From Ohtaekwangia sp035628875 (GTDB lineage Bacteria; Bacteroidota; Bacteroidia; Cytophagales; Cyclobacteriaceae), in NCBI GenBank assembly GCA_035628875.1, contig DASPIZ010000016.1, positions 61,320 through 125,319 on the forward strand: a DNA stretch of 64,000 bases, written 5' to 3'. Of the stretch, positions 53,406 to 62,092 are shown in pieces. Below the pieces are notes generated by a model, which saw nothing but the letters and a program-made list of their open reading frames with translations, was not told the DNA's origin and did not search any database. A program made the translations under genes and the position numbers. The first letter of the stretch is position 1, and every line of letters starts with the position of its first letter.

Positions 53406-53643
53406 AGCAGTTATCGGCTTGGTATGATAAAAATCAATTTACTAAATAGTTAAGAAATATTCTTTTGCGCGTTTGCAAACGATTTCTTAGTTGATAAAAA
53501 TAATTAGGCCAATACAAGGAAAACTTTTTGTTTCTATGGACGTATCCTGTAAATAATCCGCGGTAAGCTGCTACACTTAGGTCTTACAACCGGCCACCTA
53601 CTCCCGTACCCCATACATTCTGCTTTTAATCGGTTAAAACCAC

Positions 53644-53868
53644 ATGTTAAACAAGTTTTTGTTCGTTGTCTTACTCACTTTACTCATTGTGCTCTCAGTA
53701 TATGCCCTGTATCAGCGAGACGAGGCAACTCGGTGTAAAAAGGCGCTTCAGGCGGCGCATGAAGTGGAGTTGAATTATGAAATTGAAAGAGAGCGCCAGT
53801 ATTCACTTGCTATCGAACTCAGAAGGGAGAATGATGCGCTTAAACAGAGGCTCAAACGATGCAGATAA
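53644..53868 (+). CDS. Small membrane-anchored coiled-coil protein
   Basis: 74 residues: one N-terminal TM helix (FLFVVLLTLLIVLSVYALY) followed by a charged helix (RDEATRCKKALQAAHEVELN ... RRENDALKQRLKRC). Not recognised. The composition is typical of a bitopic coiled-coil protein. Start ATG 53644 has no visible ribosome-binding site, as usual here. Could also be a chance ORF, but hydrophobic-then-helical order argues for a gene. Confidence 0.55.
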   Translation: MLNKFLFVVLLTLLIVLSVYALYQRDEATRCKKALQAAHEVELNYEIERERQYSLAIELRRENDALKQRLKRCR

Positions 53869-54025
53869 TTTTGTTGCGATAAAATCAAATCAATGTTCGG
53901 GCACCGCTCCATCATTACACTCAAAGTGAGATCTTCACCTATAATCGCCTCATTCCGACGTTAAACCTGATTGGTTTTTCGTATTGCCGCCCATTTGTCA
54001 GCTTTGTATCAGAAAGGGAAAAGCA

Positions 54026-54490
54026 ATGAAAATAATATTCAGTATTCTATTCGGCCTGATTTGTATTTCGTCGTTTGCACAGCAGGAAAATGCCATACGA
54101 CGCCGGAATTTTAACAATGAAAACTTTATCGCTTTAAGAAATTTTGATCCTGTAAGTTACTTTAAGGGCAAACCGGCAAAGGGCACAGAAAAAATAAAAG
54201 CAGATTATAAAGGCATTATGTATTACTTCTCAAGTGAAGTGAATCGTGATGAATTTAAAAAGAATCCCGCAAAGTATGAGCCGATGTATGGTGGATGGTG
54301 TGCCTATACCGTGGCCACGACCGGAGAACGTGTCAGAATTGATCCTACAGCTTACAAAATTATTGAAGGCAAATTGTACTTGTTTTATAATTTCAGCGGA
54401 GATAACCGTCTACGGAAGTGGGATGAACATAAAGATCCTAAGCAACTTATCGTGAACGCCAATAAGAACTGGATTAAAAGAATGCATTGA
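54026..54490 (+). CDS. Secreted YHS-domain protein
   Basis: 154 residues from ATG 54026 with signal peptide MKIIFSILFGLICISSFAQ; the upstream in-frame GTG is ignored. The YHS-like domain: FDPVSYFKGKPAKGTEKIKA, GIMYYFSSEVNRDEFKKNPA and KYEPMYGGWCAYTVATTGE. YHS domains bind metals or haem-like ligands; the exported type is common in Bacteroidota and often annotated as a YHS domain-containing protein linked to copper or oxidative metabolism. Its TGA overlaps the next start (TGATG). Confidence 0.85.
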   Translation: MKIIFSILFGLICISSFAQQENAIRRRNFNNENFIALRNFDPVSYFKGKPAKGTEKIKADYKGIMYYFSSEVNRDEFKKNPAKYEPMYGGWCAYTVATTGERVRIDPTAYKIIEGKLYLFYNFSGDNRLRKWDEHKDPKQLIVNANKNWIKRMH

Positions 54491-54684
54491 TGGATGGAAC
54501 TGTTCGTGCCAATATAAAACCCGGTTTACGGGTGCGCATTATTCTAAAAAAAGATCAGCGGTCCGGGAAAACAACGGATGGTATTGTACAAAATATACTC
54601 ACCAGTTCCGCCCATCACTCTCGCGGAATTAAAGTGCGTCTTGAGGATGGCCAGGTGGGACGCGTGCATGAAATAGTTTCGTAA
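54490..54684 (+). CDS. YwbE-family protein (DUF2196)
   Basis: 64 residues: MDGTVRANIKPGLRVRIILK, DQRSGKTTDGIVQNILTSS, HHSRGIKVRLEDGQVGRV. This is the complete YwbE pattern, a small OB/SH3-like basic protein of unknown function, presumably nucleic-acid binding. ATG 54490 overlaps the YHS stop by one base, so the two are translated together. Confidence 0.9.
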   Translation: MDGTVRANIKPGLRVRIILKKDQRSGKTTDGIVQNILTSSAHHSRGIKVRLEDGQVGRVHEIVS

Positions 54685-54725
54685 ACACCGACGTTCAATC
54701 ACATAATTAAATTGTACGAGTCAGC

Positions 54726-55550
54726 GTGGAAAAGATTTTGAGGACTGTGAACCGCTGGAACACCCCATTCTTATTCAGCCTTTTTATTTTTTTCTTCGCA
54801 TGTGGAAAAAATAAAATTTATAATGTCCAGACCACTGTAGTTCGTGTAGATTCATTAAGTCAGATTATTCCACTTCGTGATTCGCTCGTTCAGCCTATCC
54901 TGTACACCAATGTTTCTGGTTTGGATAGACTTCCCTTTGTCCAGGCAAAAAGCACCTTTATTTCGGCCATACTTCCGGCCATCCTGATAGCAAAACATCA
55001 GGTTGACATGCATCGGGTGAGGATGAACTCTTTGTCAGAAAAGAATAGTTGGAATTCTTGGGACTCCGTTGTTTTTGACGAATTAAAAATGAGATACAAT
55101 GCAAAGTCGTTGGAAGAACTTAGGCTTCGGATTGGAACGCTGCCCAATAGCATTGTGCTTGCGCAGGCTGCTATAGAAACCGGTTGGGGAAGGTCACGAT
55201 TTTTTGTTCAGGCCAGAAATATCTTCGGCATTTGGTCATCAGACTCTTCAAAAGCGCGTATTGCAGCAGCTGAACCACGTAAAGACGGAACGGTATACCT
55301 TCGTTCTTATGATGATCTGTCAATGTCGGTTACTGACTATTTTGAAGTTTTGGCCCGGGCAAAGGCATATCGCGGTTTACGCCAGGCCCGGCTAAAAACC
55401 TCTGACCCGTATGCGCTTCTTCCCCATCTCAGGTATTATTCAGAACGTAGAAATTCTTACACCAGGTTATTAGAAACGATCATCAGACAGAATAACCTGA
55501 CGCAGTACGATCACTATAAAATTGATCCGCGTTTTCTCGAAGCCGAATAA
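54726..55550 (+). CDS. Bax-like glucosaminidase-domain lipoprotein
   Basis: 274 residues with a lipoprotein signal (FLFSLFIFFFACGK), so anchored in the envelope. The mature part is the Bax/glucosaminidase fold: RLPFVQAKSTFISAILPAIL, IVLAQAAIETGWGRSRFF (catalytic Glu in the AxxETGWG motif), ARNIFGIWS and YDDLSMSVTDYFEVLARA. It would cleave N-acetylglucosaminyl bonds in peptidoglycan. GTG start; no ATG lies before the lipobox. Independent of the YHS-YwbE pair (41-bp gap) though possibly co-transcribed. Confidence 0.88.
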   Translation: MEKILRTVNRWNTPFLFSLFIFFFACGKNKIYNVQTTVVRVDSLSQIIPLRDSLVQPILYTNVSGLDRLPFVQAKSTFISAILPAILIAKHQVDMHRVRMNSLSEKNSWNSWDSVVFDELKMRYNAKSLEELRLRIGTLPNSIVLAQAAIETGWGRSRFFVQARNIFGIWSSDSSKARIAAAEPRKDGTVYLRSYDDLSMSVTDYFEVLARAKAYRGLRQARLKTSDPYALLPHLRYYSERRNSYTRLLETIIRQNNLTQYDHYKIDPRFLEAE

Positions 55551-56115
55551 CTCCTTTCCCGATTTGTGTGGTTTTGATCCGGCGAATAACCCATCCGTTG
55601 GGAATCAGGCGACCGAGCTTTAATAAAAGCGTTCGGAGGGTTGAGCAATTATTGGGTGAAGAATAAGTTGTTGATACGCCTGATGATCAATGGTCTAACT
55701 GTCGCTAGTTACATTAAGACATAAAGTGGAAATAAAAATTTAGAATACTCAACTACGTTCTCTATGAAGCGCAATAGTTTATCATGTTTCAAATATCCTT
55801 GAGTTTTAACATCTACTAATTTTTCGAAACGATAAATCATCGGAAAAACTAGTGCTTGTATTCGTTTTCTTATCGCAACGTTTCTCTTTAAACCTTAACG
55901 GTTACAATGTTTGTTTGTCGGTTTCTTCAACGCGATTCGTAACCATTTTATTTTATTTGCGCCCGTTCACAATCAGTAAATTATTTTTTCACTTTAAATA
56001 TATCGCAATGCATAAAGTCTGAATTGCCCAACAGATCTTTTGTCTATTGTTGTCCACTTGGTCTTCTTAACTTTTTCGTCTCTGGGTCGCCATAGCCCTA
56101 AAAAAATTATAACGA
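55551..56115. other. 565-bp gene-free region before the PKD esterase
   Basis: No ORF, tRNA or heptad repeat is visible. AT-rich. An imperfect inverted repeat ACTAATTTTTCGA / TCGGAAAAACTAGT lies near 55817-55852. The 150 bp before 56116 probably hold the promoter of the esterase. Confidence 0.5.
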
Positions 56116-58896
56116 ATGATAAAATCTTTCCTAATTCAGTGCTGCCTGATTTTTTCAACCCTTATCTGTGTTGCTCAACAAGAGCAGGTGTTTAAGACTA
56201 CACCCAAGTCAGTGATAGGATATATTGAATACCTTCCTCCCGATTATCATCAAAACAATGATAAATACCCTATCGTTATTTTTCTTCATGGCAAAGGACA
56301 GAGCGGTCCTACCAGTAATGATCCTGCGGTTTTAAAGACGGGCTACTCCGATCTTGTATTCTATGGACCCCCGAAATTTGTGAGACTGGGGACAAATTTT
56401 CCTTTTATTCTGGTTTGCCCTCAGTTAAAGAACTCCTATGGTAACTGGCCTTCCTCTTATGTCATGGAGGTAATTGAGCACGTGCGTAAATATCTTCGGG
56501 TTGATCCGAACCGTATTTATCTTACCGGTACCAGTCTTGGCGGCGGCGGTGCATGGACTACAGCACAGGACTATCCCGATTATTTTGCTGCCGTGGCACC
56601 TGTCGCAGGAAGTACAAATAACACCGGTAAAGCATGTGGCATAGCAGATTCTGATCTTCCGGTCTGGGCATTTCATGGTGATCAGGATCGCACCATACCG
56701 TTGAGTCGCAGTGTAAACATGGTGAATGCCATTAACAACTGCGGAGCATCTGTAAAAGCAAAAATTTCAATTTACAAAGGACTCGGACACAACGCTTATT
56801 CGAAAGCATATGATCCTTATCTGATGTATCAGGATCCAGATCTTTATGAATGGATGCTGGCCCAGGTTAATAACAACGGAACAATCCCTTCCAACAGTAA
56901 ACCAACAGCAAAAGCAGGCGCAGATCAGACCATTATTTTGCCCACGACAAAAGCGGTATTAACAGGTACGGGAACAGACGCTGATGGGATTATTATCGAT
57001 TACTCCTGGTCACAGGTTTCGGGAGCGACACCCAAATTAAAAGGAACACGGACTTCCCTTCTCACGGTGAACGATCTTTCCGCGGGGACTTATGTATTCA
57101 AATTACTCGTGAGAGATAACAAGGGAGGAATTGATACAGATGATATTACCATAACGGTTAAGTCCAGCGGGAGCAATGCAGCTCCTACTGCAAGCGCAGG
57201 GTTAGATAAGACAGTGCAGCTTCCCACCAACTCAATTAAAATCACCGGTACCGCTTCTGATCCTGATGGGAGCATTTCTTCTTATGCATGGACAAAAGTT
57301 TCGGGAGGAGCAGCTACACTAAGTAATGCCAGTACCGCAACCGTTACAGCCTCAGGATTGGTTGAAGGTGTATATACTTTTCGTTTATCCGTAACGGATA
57401 ATAATGGTGCAACCAAGTCAGATGATGTTAAGGTAACGGTAAACGCGGCGAGTAATACGGCACCTGTTGCCAATGCCGGATCAGATAAAACCCTTCAAAT
57501 TCCCATTAATACTGTAACACTAGAGGGATCGGCAAGTGATTCCGATGGATCCATTGTTTCGTACAACTGGACAAAAGTTTCTGGTGGGAATGCTTCCTTA
57601 AGCGGCGCAACAAGTGCAAGGGTTAACATCAGCGGATTAGTTCAAGGCACTTATGTTTTCAGACTTACCGTGAAGGATGATAAATCCGCAACAGATACCG
57701 ACGATGTAACCGTTACAGTGAAAGCTCCCGTGGTTACAAAACCAAATCCTGAACCGACAAATATTGCACCTGTTGCCAATGCCGGATCGGATAAATCTTT
57801 ACAAATACCAATCAATACAGTAAGTTTACCAGGGGCCGGATCAGATTCAGACGGTGAAATAGTTTCATACACCTGGACGAAAGTTTCGGGAGGCAATGCA
57901 ACGATAAAGGTAGCGACCACCACAAGAGTGAATGTCGTTGATCTCGAACCTGGTACGTATGTTTTTCGTTTAACTGTTAAGGATGATAAAGGGGGCATTG
58001 GTACCGATGATGTCAAGGTAACAGTAAGACCTCAGGATGGTGATTCCAATATTCTTCCTGTGGCGAATGCGGGCGATGATACATCCATACAAATTCCAAT
58101 CAACACGGTAAGCCTCCAAGGTTCAGGATCGGATGCTGATGGACAAATTGTATCTTACAGTTGGACGAAGGTTTCCGGCGGGAAAGCCTCTTTGACGTAT
58201 GCGACAGAATCAAGAGTTAATGTAGCTGATTTAGAAGTGGGCACATATGTGTTCCGTTTAACGGTGAAGGATAATAAATCTGCCACGGATGCAGATGATA
58301 TAACGGTTACTGTGCGACCATCGGATGATGAGCCGGAAGCCTCACCGATTGAAATAGGGCCATTCTCAGCAGATGCGGGACCGGACCGAACTGTTGAACT
58401 GCCAGTGAGTTCTGTCGACATAAGCGCTGAGGTAAGTACACCGTCTGGAACTTCAATAGAATCGTATGAATGGATACAGGTTGCCGGCACACCAGTAGAT
58501 ATTAAAAATGCCAATACGGCAACACTTACCATAAGTGGTGTTACAAATCCTTCGACTAAAGCTTTCAAGCTTACCGTTTATAATAGCCTTGGATATCGCG
58601 AGATAGACCATGTCAGGATTGTTTATAAGGAGGGTTCCACAGCTTCGTCAGGACGTATGGCCATGGCAGCGGAAATTGAAACCACTAAAGGTGAAGAAGA
58701 GGAGTCTGAACAGGGTGATTTAACTTCTTGTAACGAATGCCACGTGGTTGTTTACAATGAAACTTTAAAACCAATCTACAACGATAAATGGACTGCAGCG
58801 TCTTACGACCAGATATTCACTGAAAGAGGTCTTTACATTTACCAGATTTCTAAAAACGGTAGAATCATTAAACGCGGTAAGATTTTCCGGCAGTAG
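56116..58896 (+). CDS. Secreted esterase/hydrolase with six PKD-like domains
   Basis: 926 residues with signal peptide (LIQCCLIFSTLICVAQ). Hydrolase domain about 20-260: IFLHGKGQSGPTS, nucleophile GTSLGGGGAWT, acid HGDQDRTIPL and His LGHNAYSKAY. From about residue 262 come six PKD-like units of 88-95 residues, each with AGxDxxxxLPxxxxxLxG, DxDGxIxxYxWxxVSG and GTYVFRLxVxDxxG; units 3-5 are nearly identical. A short acidic linker with cysteines (SCNECHVVVYNE) precedes a C-terminal strand GLYIYQISKNGRIIKRGKIF like a T9SS-type tail. A surface or secreted polymer-binding esterase is likely; substrate unknown. Terminator 25 bp downstream. Confidence 0.88.
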   Translation: MIKSFLIQCCLIFSTLICVAQQEQVFKTTPKSVIGYIEYLPPDYHQNNDKYPIVIFLHGKGQSGPTSNDPAVLKTGYSDLVFYGPPKFVRLGTNFPFILVCPQLKNSYGNWPSSYVMEVIEHVRKYLRVDPNRIYLTGTSLGGGGAWTTAQDYPDYFAAVAPVAGSTNNTGKACGIADSDLPVWAFHGDQDRTIPLSRSVNMVNAINNCGASVKAKISIYKGLGHNAYSKAYDPYLMYQDPDLYEWMLAQVNNNGTIPSNSKPTAKAGADQTIILPTTKAVLTGTGTDADGIIIDYSWSQVSGATPKLKGTRTSLLTVNDLSAGTYVFKLLVRDNKGGIDTDDITITVKSSGSNAAPTASAGLDKTVQLPTNSIKITGTASDPDGSISSYAWTKVSGGAATLSNASTATVTASGLVEGVYTFRLSVTDNNGATKSDDVKVTVNAASNTAPVANAGSDKTLQIPINTVTLEGSASDSDGSIVSYNWTKVSGGNASLSGATSARVNISGLVQGTYVFRLTVKDDKSATDTDDVTVTVKAPVVTKPNPEPTNIAPVANAGSDKSLQIPINTVSLPGAGSDSDGEIVSYTWTKVSGGNATIKVATTTRVNVVDLEPGTYVFRLTVKDDKGGIGTDDVKVTVRPQDGDSNILPVANAGDDTSIQIPINTVSLQGSGSDADGQIVSYSWTKVSGGKASLTYATESRVNVADLEVGTYVFRLTVKDNKSATDADDITVTVRPSDDEPEASPIEIGPFSADAGPDRTVELPVSSVDISAEVSTPSGTSIESYEWIQVAGTPVDIKNANTATLTISGVTNPSTKAFKLTVYNSLGYREIDHVRIVYKEGSTASSGRMAMAAEIETTKGEEEESEQGDLTSCNECHVVVYNETLKPIYNDKWTAASYDQIFTERGLYIYQISKNGRIIKRGKIFRQ
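56899..58626 (+). repeat. Six tandem PKD-domain-coding repeats (about 265-300 bp each)
   Basis: Units begin near 56899, 57178, 57460, 57763, 58051 and 58357. Units 3-5 share stretches such as QIPINTV and GTYVFRLTVKD at protein level with matching DNA, showing recent duplication; units 1, 2 and 6 are older. Confidence 0.85.
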
Positions 58897-58920
58897 ATAA
58901 GATCATTCATTAGTTTTTAT

Positions 58921-58953
58921 AAGGGTCCAGCAAATGCTGGACCTTTTGTTTTT
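58921..58953 (+). terminator. Rho-independent terminator after the PKD esterase
   Basis: GGTCCAGC (58924-58931) and GCTGGACC (58936-58943), AAAT loop, extended by AAG/CTT pairs, then TTTTGTTTTT. Textbook form. Confidence 0.92.
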
Positions 58954-59047
58954 ATTAAGTATGTAAAAGACATTCAACAACATTATAGTCAGGTTTCGTG
59001 CTACATGATAAATTGCGTAAATTGTGTTACGAAAAAAAGCCCCTGAC

Positions 59048-59518
59048 ATGAAAATCTGTTTTCGCCTTGTTGTTTTAATTTCCTGTTGTGCTTGTTGTTT
59101 TTCATGTACAAAACCTGCCGAAAGGCCGGAGGTAGCGGTGCTTGATCCTGCATCCCTGGTGAAAGGCGATACCATTCATCCCTTTGCTTTCATTGATCCT
59201 AAAAACCACGACTGGCATGTGGTGATACGCATTTCTGGTGAAGACCTGGTCGATGTTTCACACAAATTAAAAACCAGAATGTTTTCGACAACGAATACCG
59301 ATTTGATTAAAAAAATCCGAAAGTGGAAGTTTATCTATTATCGCCAGGGGGTAACCAGGGCTTCGAGTACCTTGCGTGTTTTTAAAGACGACGAACTTGT
59401 TGAAACTTATGGAATCATTCTTGAAAAAGATTGGGTTGGTCTGCAATCAAAGGAACTTGGATTAATTAAGTCAGTTCGTAAGGATGAACTGCTTGAGATT
59501 ATAAGGGAAATGGATTGA
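59048..59518 (+). CDS. Hypothetical lipoprotein
   Basis: 156 residues from ATG 59048. Cys-rich lipoprotein signal LVVLISCCACCFSCTKPAE; the lipidated Cys is most likely the one in FSCTKP. Mature part mixed alpha/beta (WHVVIRISGEDLVDVSHKLK; YYRQGVTRASSTLRVFKDDE). No family recognised. Separate transcript after a terminator. Confidence 0.7.
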   Translation: MKICFRLVVLISCCACCFSCTKPAERPEVAVLDPASLVKGDTIHPFAFIDPKNHDWHVVIRISGEDLVDVSHKLKTRMFSTTNTDLIKKIRKWKFIYYRQGVTRASSTLRVFKDDELVETYGIILEKDWVGLQSKELGLIKSVRKDELLEIIREMD

Positions 59519-59734
59519 TCAATTTCATCTGCTTTTTCTCACGGAAGCACAGAAGAATACGCGGACTCTTTTGCTTTTATTTTGCTTGGCATTCCTGTAT
59601 TAGGGCTAATATATTTCAAATTCGAAACACATTGGAACATTTTTCTTCACCTAAAATCCAAAATATACCTCAGAAATCAGGGGCGCTTTAAACAGAAATA
59701 GTTTATACTTTAGATAAACTAAACCTGACTTACT

Positions 59735-59971
59735 ATGGTTGTTTTTAATCCTTCAATTCTTCAAAATTGGAAGCAAATCGGTTATCGGTATATTCTGGTT
59801 CTACCCCGCGATAAATATGGTGTGCTTCGCCCTCTTGTCGAGGACAAGCCTTTTAAAAAAGGTTATACAATTGAAATTTCTGAGATCGATTTGCTTCAAA
59901 TGACGGAGGATTATTTCCTAACGAAGGAAAAAGATGCTGCGAGAAAAAGTGAATTAGTTCCAAAGCGTTAG
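59735..59971 (+). CDS. Small hypothetical protein
   Basis: 78 residues: VVFNPSILQNWKQIGYRYIL, LPRDKYGVLRPLVEDKPFKK, EISEIDLLQMTEDYFLTKEK. Soluble, not recognised. Consistent codon use and an AT-rich leader support a gene. Confidence 0.55.
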   Translation: MVVFNPSILQNWKQIGYRYILVLPRDKYGVLRPLVEDKPFKKGYTIEISEIDLLQMTEDYFLTKEKDAARKSELVPKR

Positions 59972-60124
59972 GCATTTGCTTTTCTCAACACCCCCTGGCT
60001 TCGTTGCAAAGCATAATAACCTCAATGGCAGACGCCGCATTTAACCTCGTATTATGTCGTTTATGCACAGCATGATTATATCCATAATGGTTTAAGTTTA
60101 TTCATAAATCAAACAATAGTAATC

Positions 60125-60511
60125 ATGGCAAAATCAATGAGTACAATTCAGGCAAAAGACATCGACGAGTACATCGCAGCCTTTCCGAAGGATGTTCAGC
60201 AACTGCTCGAAGCGGTAAGGGCAACAATAAAAAAAGCTGCTCCCGGTGCAAAAGAAGATATTAAATACGCAATTCCTACTTTTACCGTTAACGGCAGTAA
60301 TCTCGTACATTTTGCGGCCTTCAAAAATCACATTGGATTTTATCCGGCACCAAGTGGAATCACTGAATTTAAAAAAGAACTTGCCGCTTACCTGGGCGGT
60401 AAAGGAAGTTTACGGTTCCCGAAAGATGAACCATTACCCCTGGCGTTGATAAAAAAAGTAGTCAAATTCAGGGTAGCGGAAACCATGGCAACGAGCAAGG
60501 TCAAAAAGTAA
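60125..60511 (+). CDS. DUF1801 (YdhG-like) domain protein
   Basis: 128 residues: IDEYIAAFPKDVQQLLEAVR, KKAAPGAKEDIKYAIPTFTV, LVHFAAFKNHIGFYPAPSGI and GSLRFPKDEPLPLALIKKVV. This is the complete DUF1801 pattern; relatives include the Bacillus iron chaperone-like Fra/YdhG. Function in this organism unknown. Single gene, ends in a Lys-rich tail. Confidence 0.9.
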   Translation: MAKSMSTIQAKDIDEYIAAFPKDVQQLLEAVRATIKKAAPGAKEDIKYAIPTFTVNGSNLVHFAAFKNHIGFYPAPSGITEFKKELAAYLGGKGSLRFPKDEPLPLALIKKVVKFRVAETMATSKVKK

Positions 60512-60607
60512 AAAAATACAAGTGAATATACCTGAAAGCAAAGCGGACCTTTAATTCAAATGCTTTGTATACAATGGTGTTATATAAACGTTTTAAATTC
60601 CGCTTGA

Positions 60608-61945
60608 ATGAAAAAGTATAACTTTCCAGCCGGATATTCTTTCTTCGCATCCATTGACCGGATGTTCAAGCAGGTGAAAGATCCGATCGGTTCAATGGAG
60701 GAAAGCTTGGAACATTTCGGCGGAACTTATTCCGTTTATCTTGGGCTTACCCGGATGATTGTAACGCAGGATCCGGATTTTACAACGCATGTTCTTAAAA
60801 CAAATCACAGGAATTACCATAAGTCAGCTATACAGACAAAGCAACTGGGAAGGTTTTTAGGGAAAGGGCTGCTCACATCAAACGGCGACTATTGGTTGAA
60901 GCAACGACGTTTGATTCAGCCGGGTTTTCACGCAGATAAAATTCAGGCCTTGTATGGTATTATAAAAAAAACGATTGATGAATTTCTTGTTGATTTTCCT
61001 GTCGGAAAAGAAATAGACGTATTTCCTCTGATGAACAAACTCGCTTTTCAACTTGTCATCAATACATTATTTGATGTTGAAGTAGCCGAAGAGAAACGTA
61101 ATGAATTAAGTCGGTTTATCAACGAGGCGCAGGCTTTTGTGGTTAAAGATGTTCGACAGCCTTATAAACGTTGGTGGTTCCGGCTTTCAGGAGAAATGAA
61201 AAAGAACCTCGATCAGGCGAGTCGGGCAAGAAATATTATCCGCGAGATAATCAGGGAAAGACAAAGGCACCAGGAAAAATTTAATGACCTGTTGGATATG
61301 TTGCTGGATGCGCGGTATGAAGATACCGGCACCCCCATGGAAGAAGAACAGATCATCGATGAAATTATGGTGTTGACCATCGCCGGTCACGATACTACTG
61401 CCAACGCCCTTGCATGGGCACTTTTTTTATTGGCGAAGCATCCAAACCAACTCGAAAAACTAAAGGAGGCCACCATCGACATCGATCTGCAACAAACTGT
61501 TTCTTCCGATCCTTTAAATTGTGTTATCCAGGAAACTATGCGGTTGTATCCACCGGCATGGATCGTTGATCGCGTATCATTAGCAGCGGATAGGTTTAGC
61601 GGTTTCAGTTTTCCGGCCAATACAATTGTTATTCTTTTTTACTACGGTATGCATCGGGATAAAAAATACTGGGAAGATCCCGATAGCTTTCTTCCGGAAC
61701 GATTCTCGAAATCGGATGCCAGCAAAGGGAGACATAAAGCATACTATCCGTTTGGAGCAGGGCCGAGACTGTGTATTGGTAATAATTTTGCAATGGCTGA
61801 AATGACGATTTTTTTACAGACGTTCATACACCAGTTCCGGATTATTACAAATGCGCAAACCCCTGTAATAAACCCGCTGATTACATTAAAACCTGATCGG
61901 GTGATGTTATCCATATCCCGGCTAAGGAATATGCCTTCAGGCTAA
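60608..61945 (+). CDS. Cytochrome P450
   Basis: 445 residues, no signal peptide, soluble bacterial type. I-helix oxygen-activation motif AGHDTTANALAW, ExxR in CVIQETMRLYPPAW, PERF motif LPERFSKSD and the haem-binding loop PFGAGPRLCIGNNFAMAE with the axial Cys near residue 389. The sequence style resembles the CYP102/CYP4-like fatty-acid hydroxylase cluster. Redox partners are not adjacent; the ferredoxin and reductase at 44.6-46 kb could serve. Substrate unknown; fatty acid or carotenoid hydroxylation is possible. Confidence 0.94.
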   Translation: MKKYNFPAGYSFFASIDRMFKQVKDPIGSMEESLEHFGGTYSVYLGLTRMIVTQDPDFTTHVLKTNHRNYHKSAIQTKQLGRFLGKGLLTSNGDYWLKQRRLIQPGFHADKIQALYGIIKKTIDEFLVDFPVGKEIDVFPLMNKLAFQLVINTLFDVEVAEEKRNELSRFINEAQAFVVKDVRQPYKRWWFRLSGEMKKNLDQASRARNIIREIIRERQRHQEKFNDLLDMLLDARYEDTGTPMEEEQIIDEIMVLTIAGHDTTANALAWALFLLAKHPNQLEKLKEATIDIDLQQTVSSDPLNCVIQETMRLYPPAWIVDRVSLAADRFSGFSFPANTIVILFYYGMHRDKKYWEDPDSFLPERFSKSDASKGRHKAYYPFGAGPRLCIGNNFAMAEMTIFLQTFIHQFRIITNAQTPVINPLITLKPDRVMLSISRLRNMPSG

Positions 61946-62092
61946 TTTGTGGTATGTAAGGAATCCGGATTATGCATGGCGAAAATTTACCGGATTTACT
62001 TTACCTTGTTTCGTTTATGAAGTAAGCCATCCAACCGAAAGTCAATTGTTGGTTTTTAGTTAAGTGGCTGATCCTGACCTAATATTTAGCTA

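Noticed and set aside
56899..58626. Tandem repeats as a possible CRISPR array
   Set aside because: Units are 265-300 bp, diverged and in frame with a coding sequence for PKD domains.
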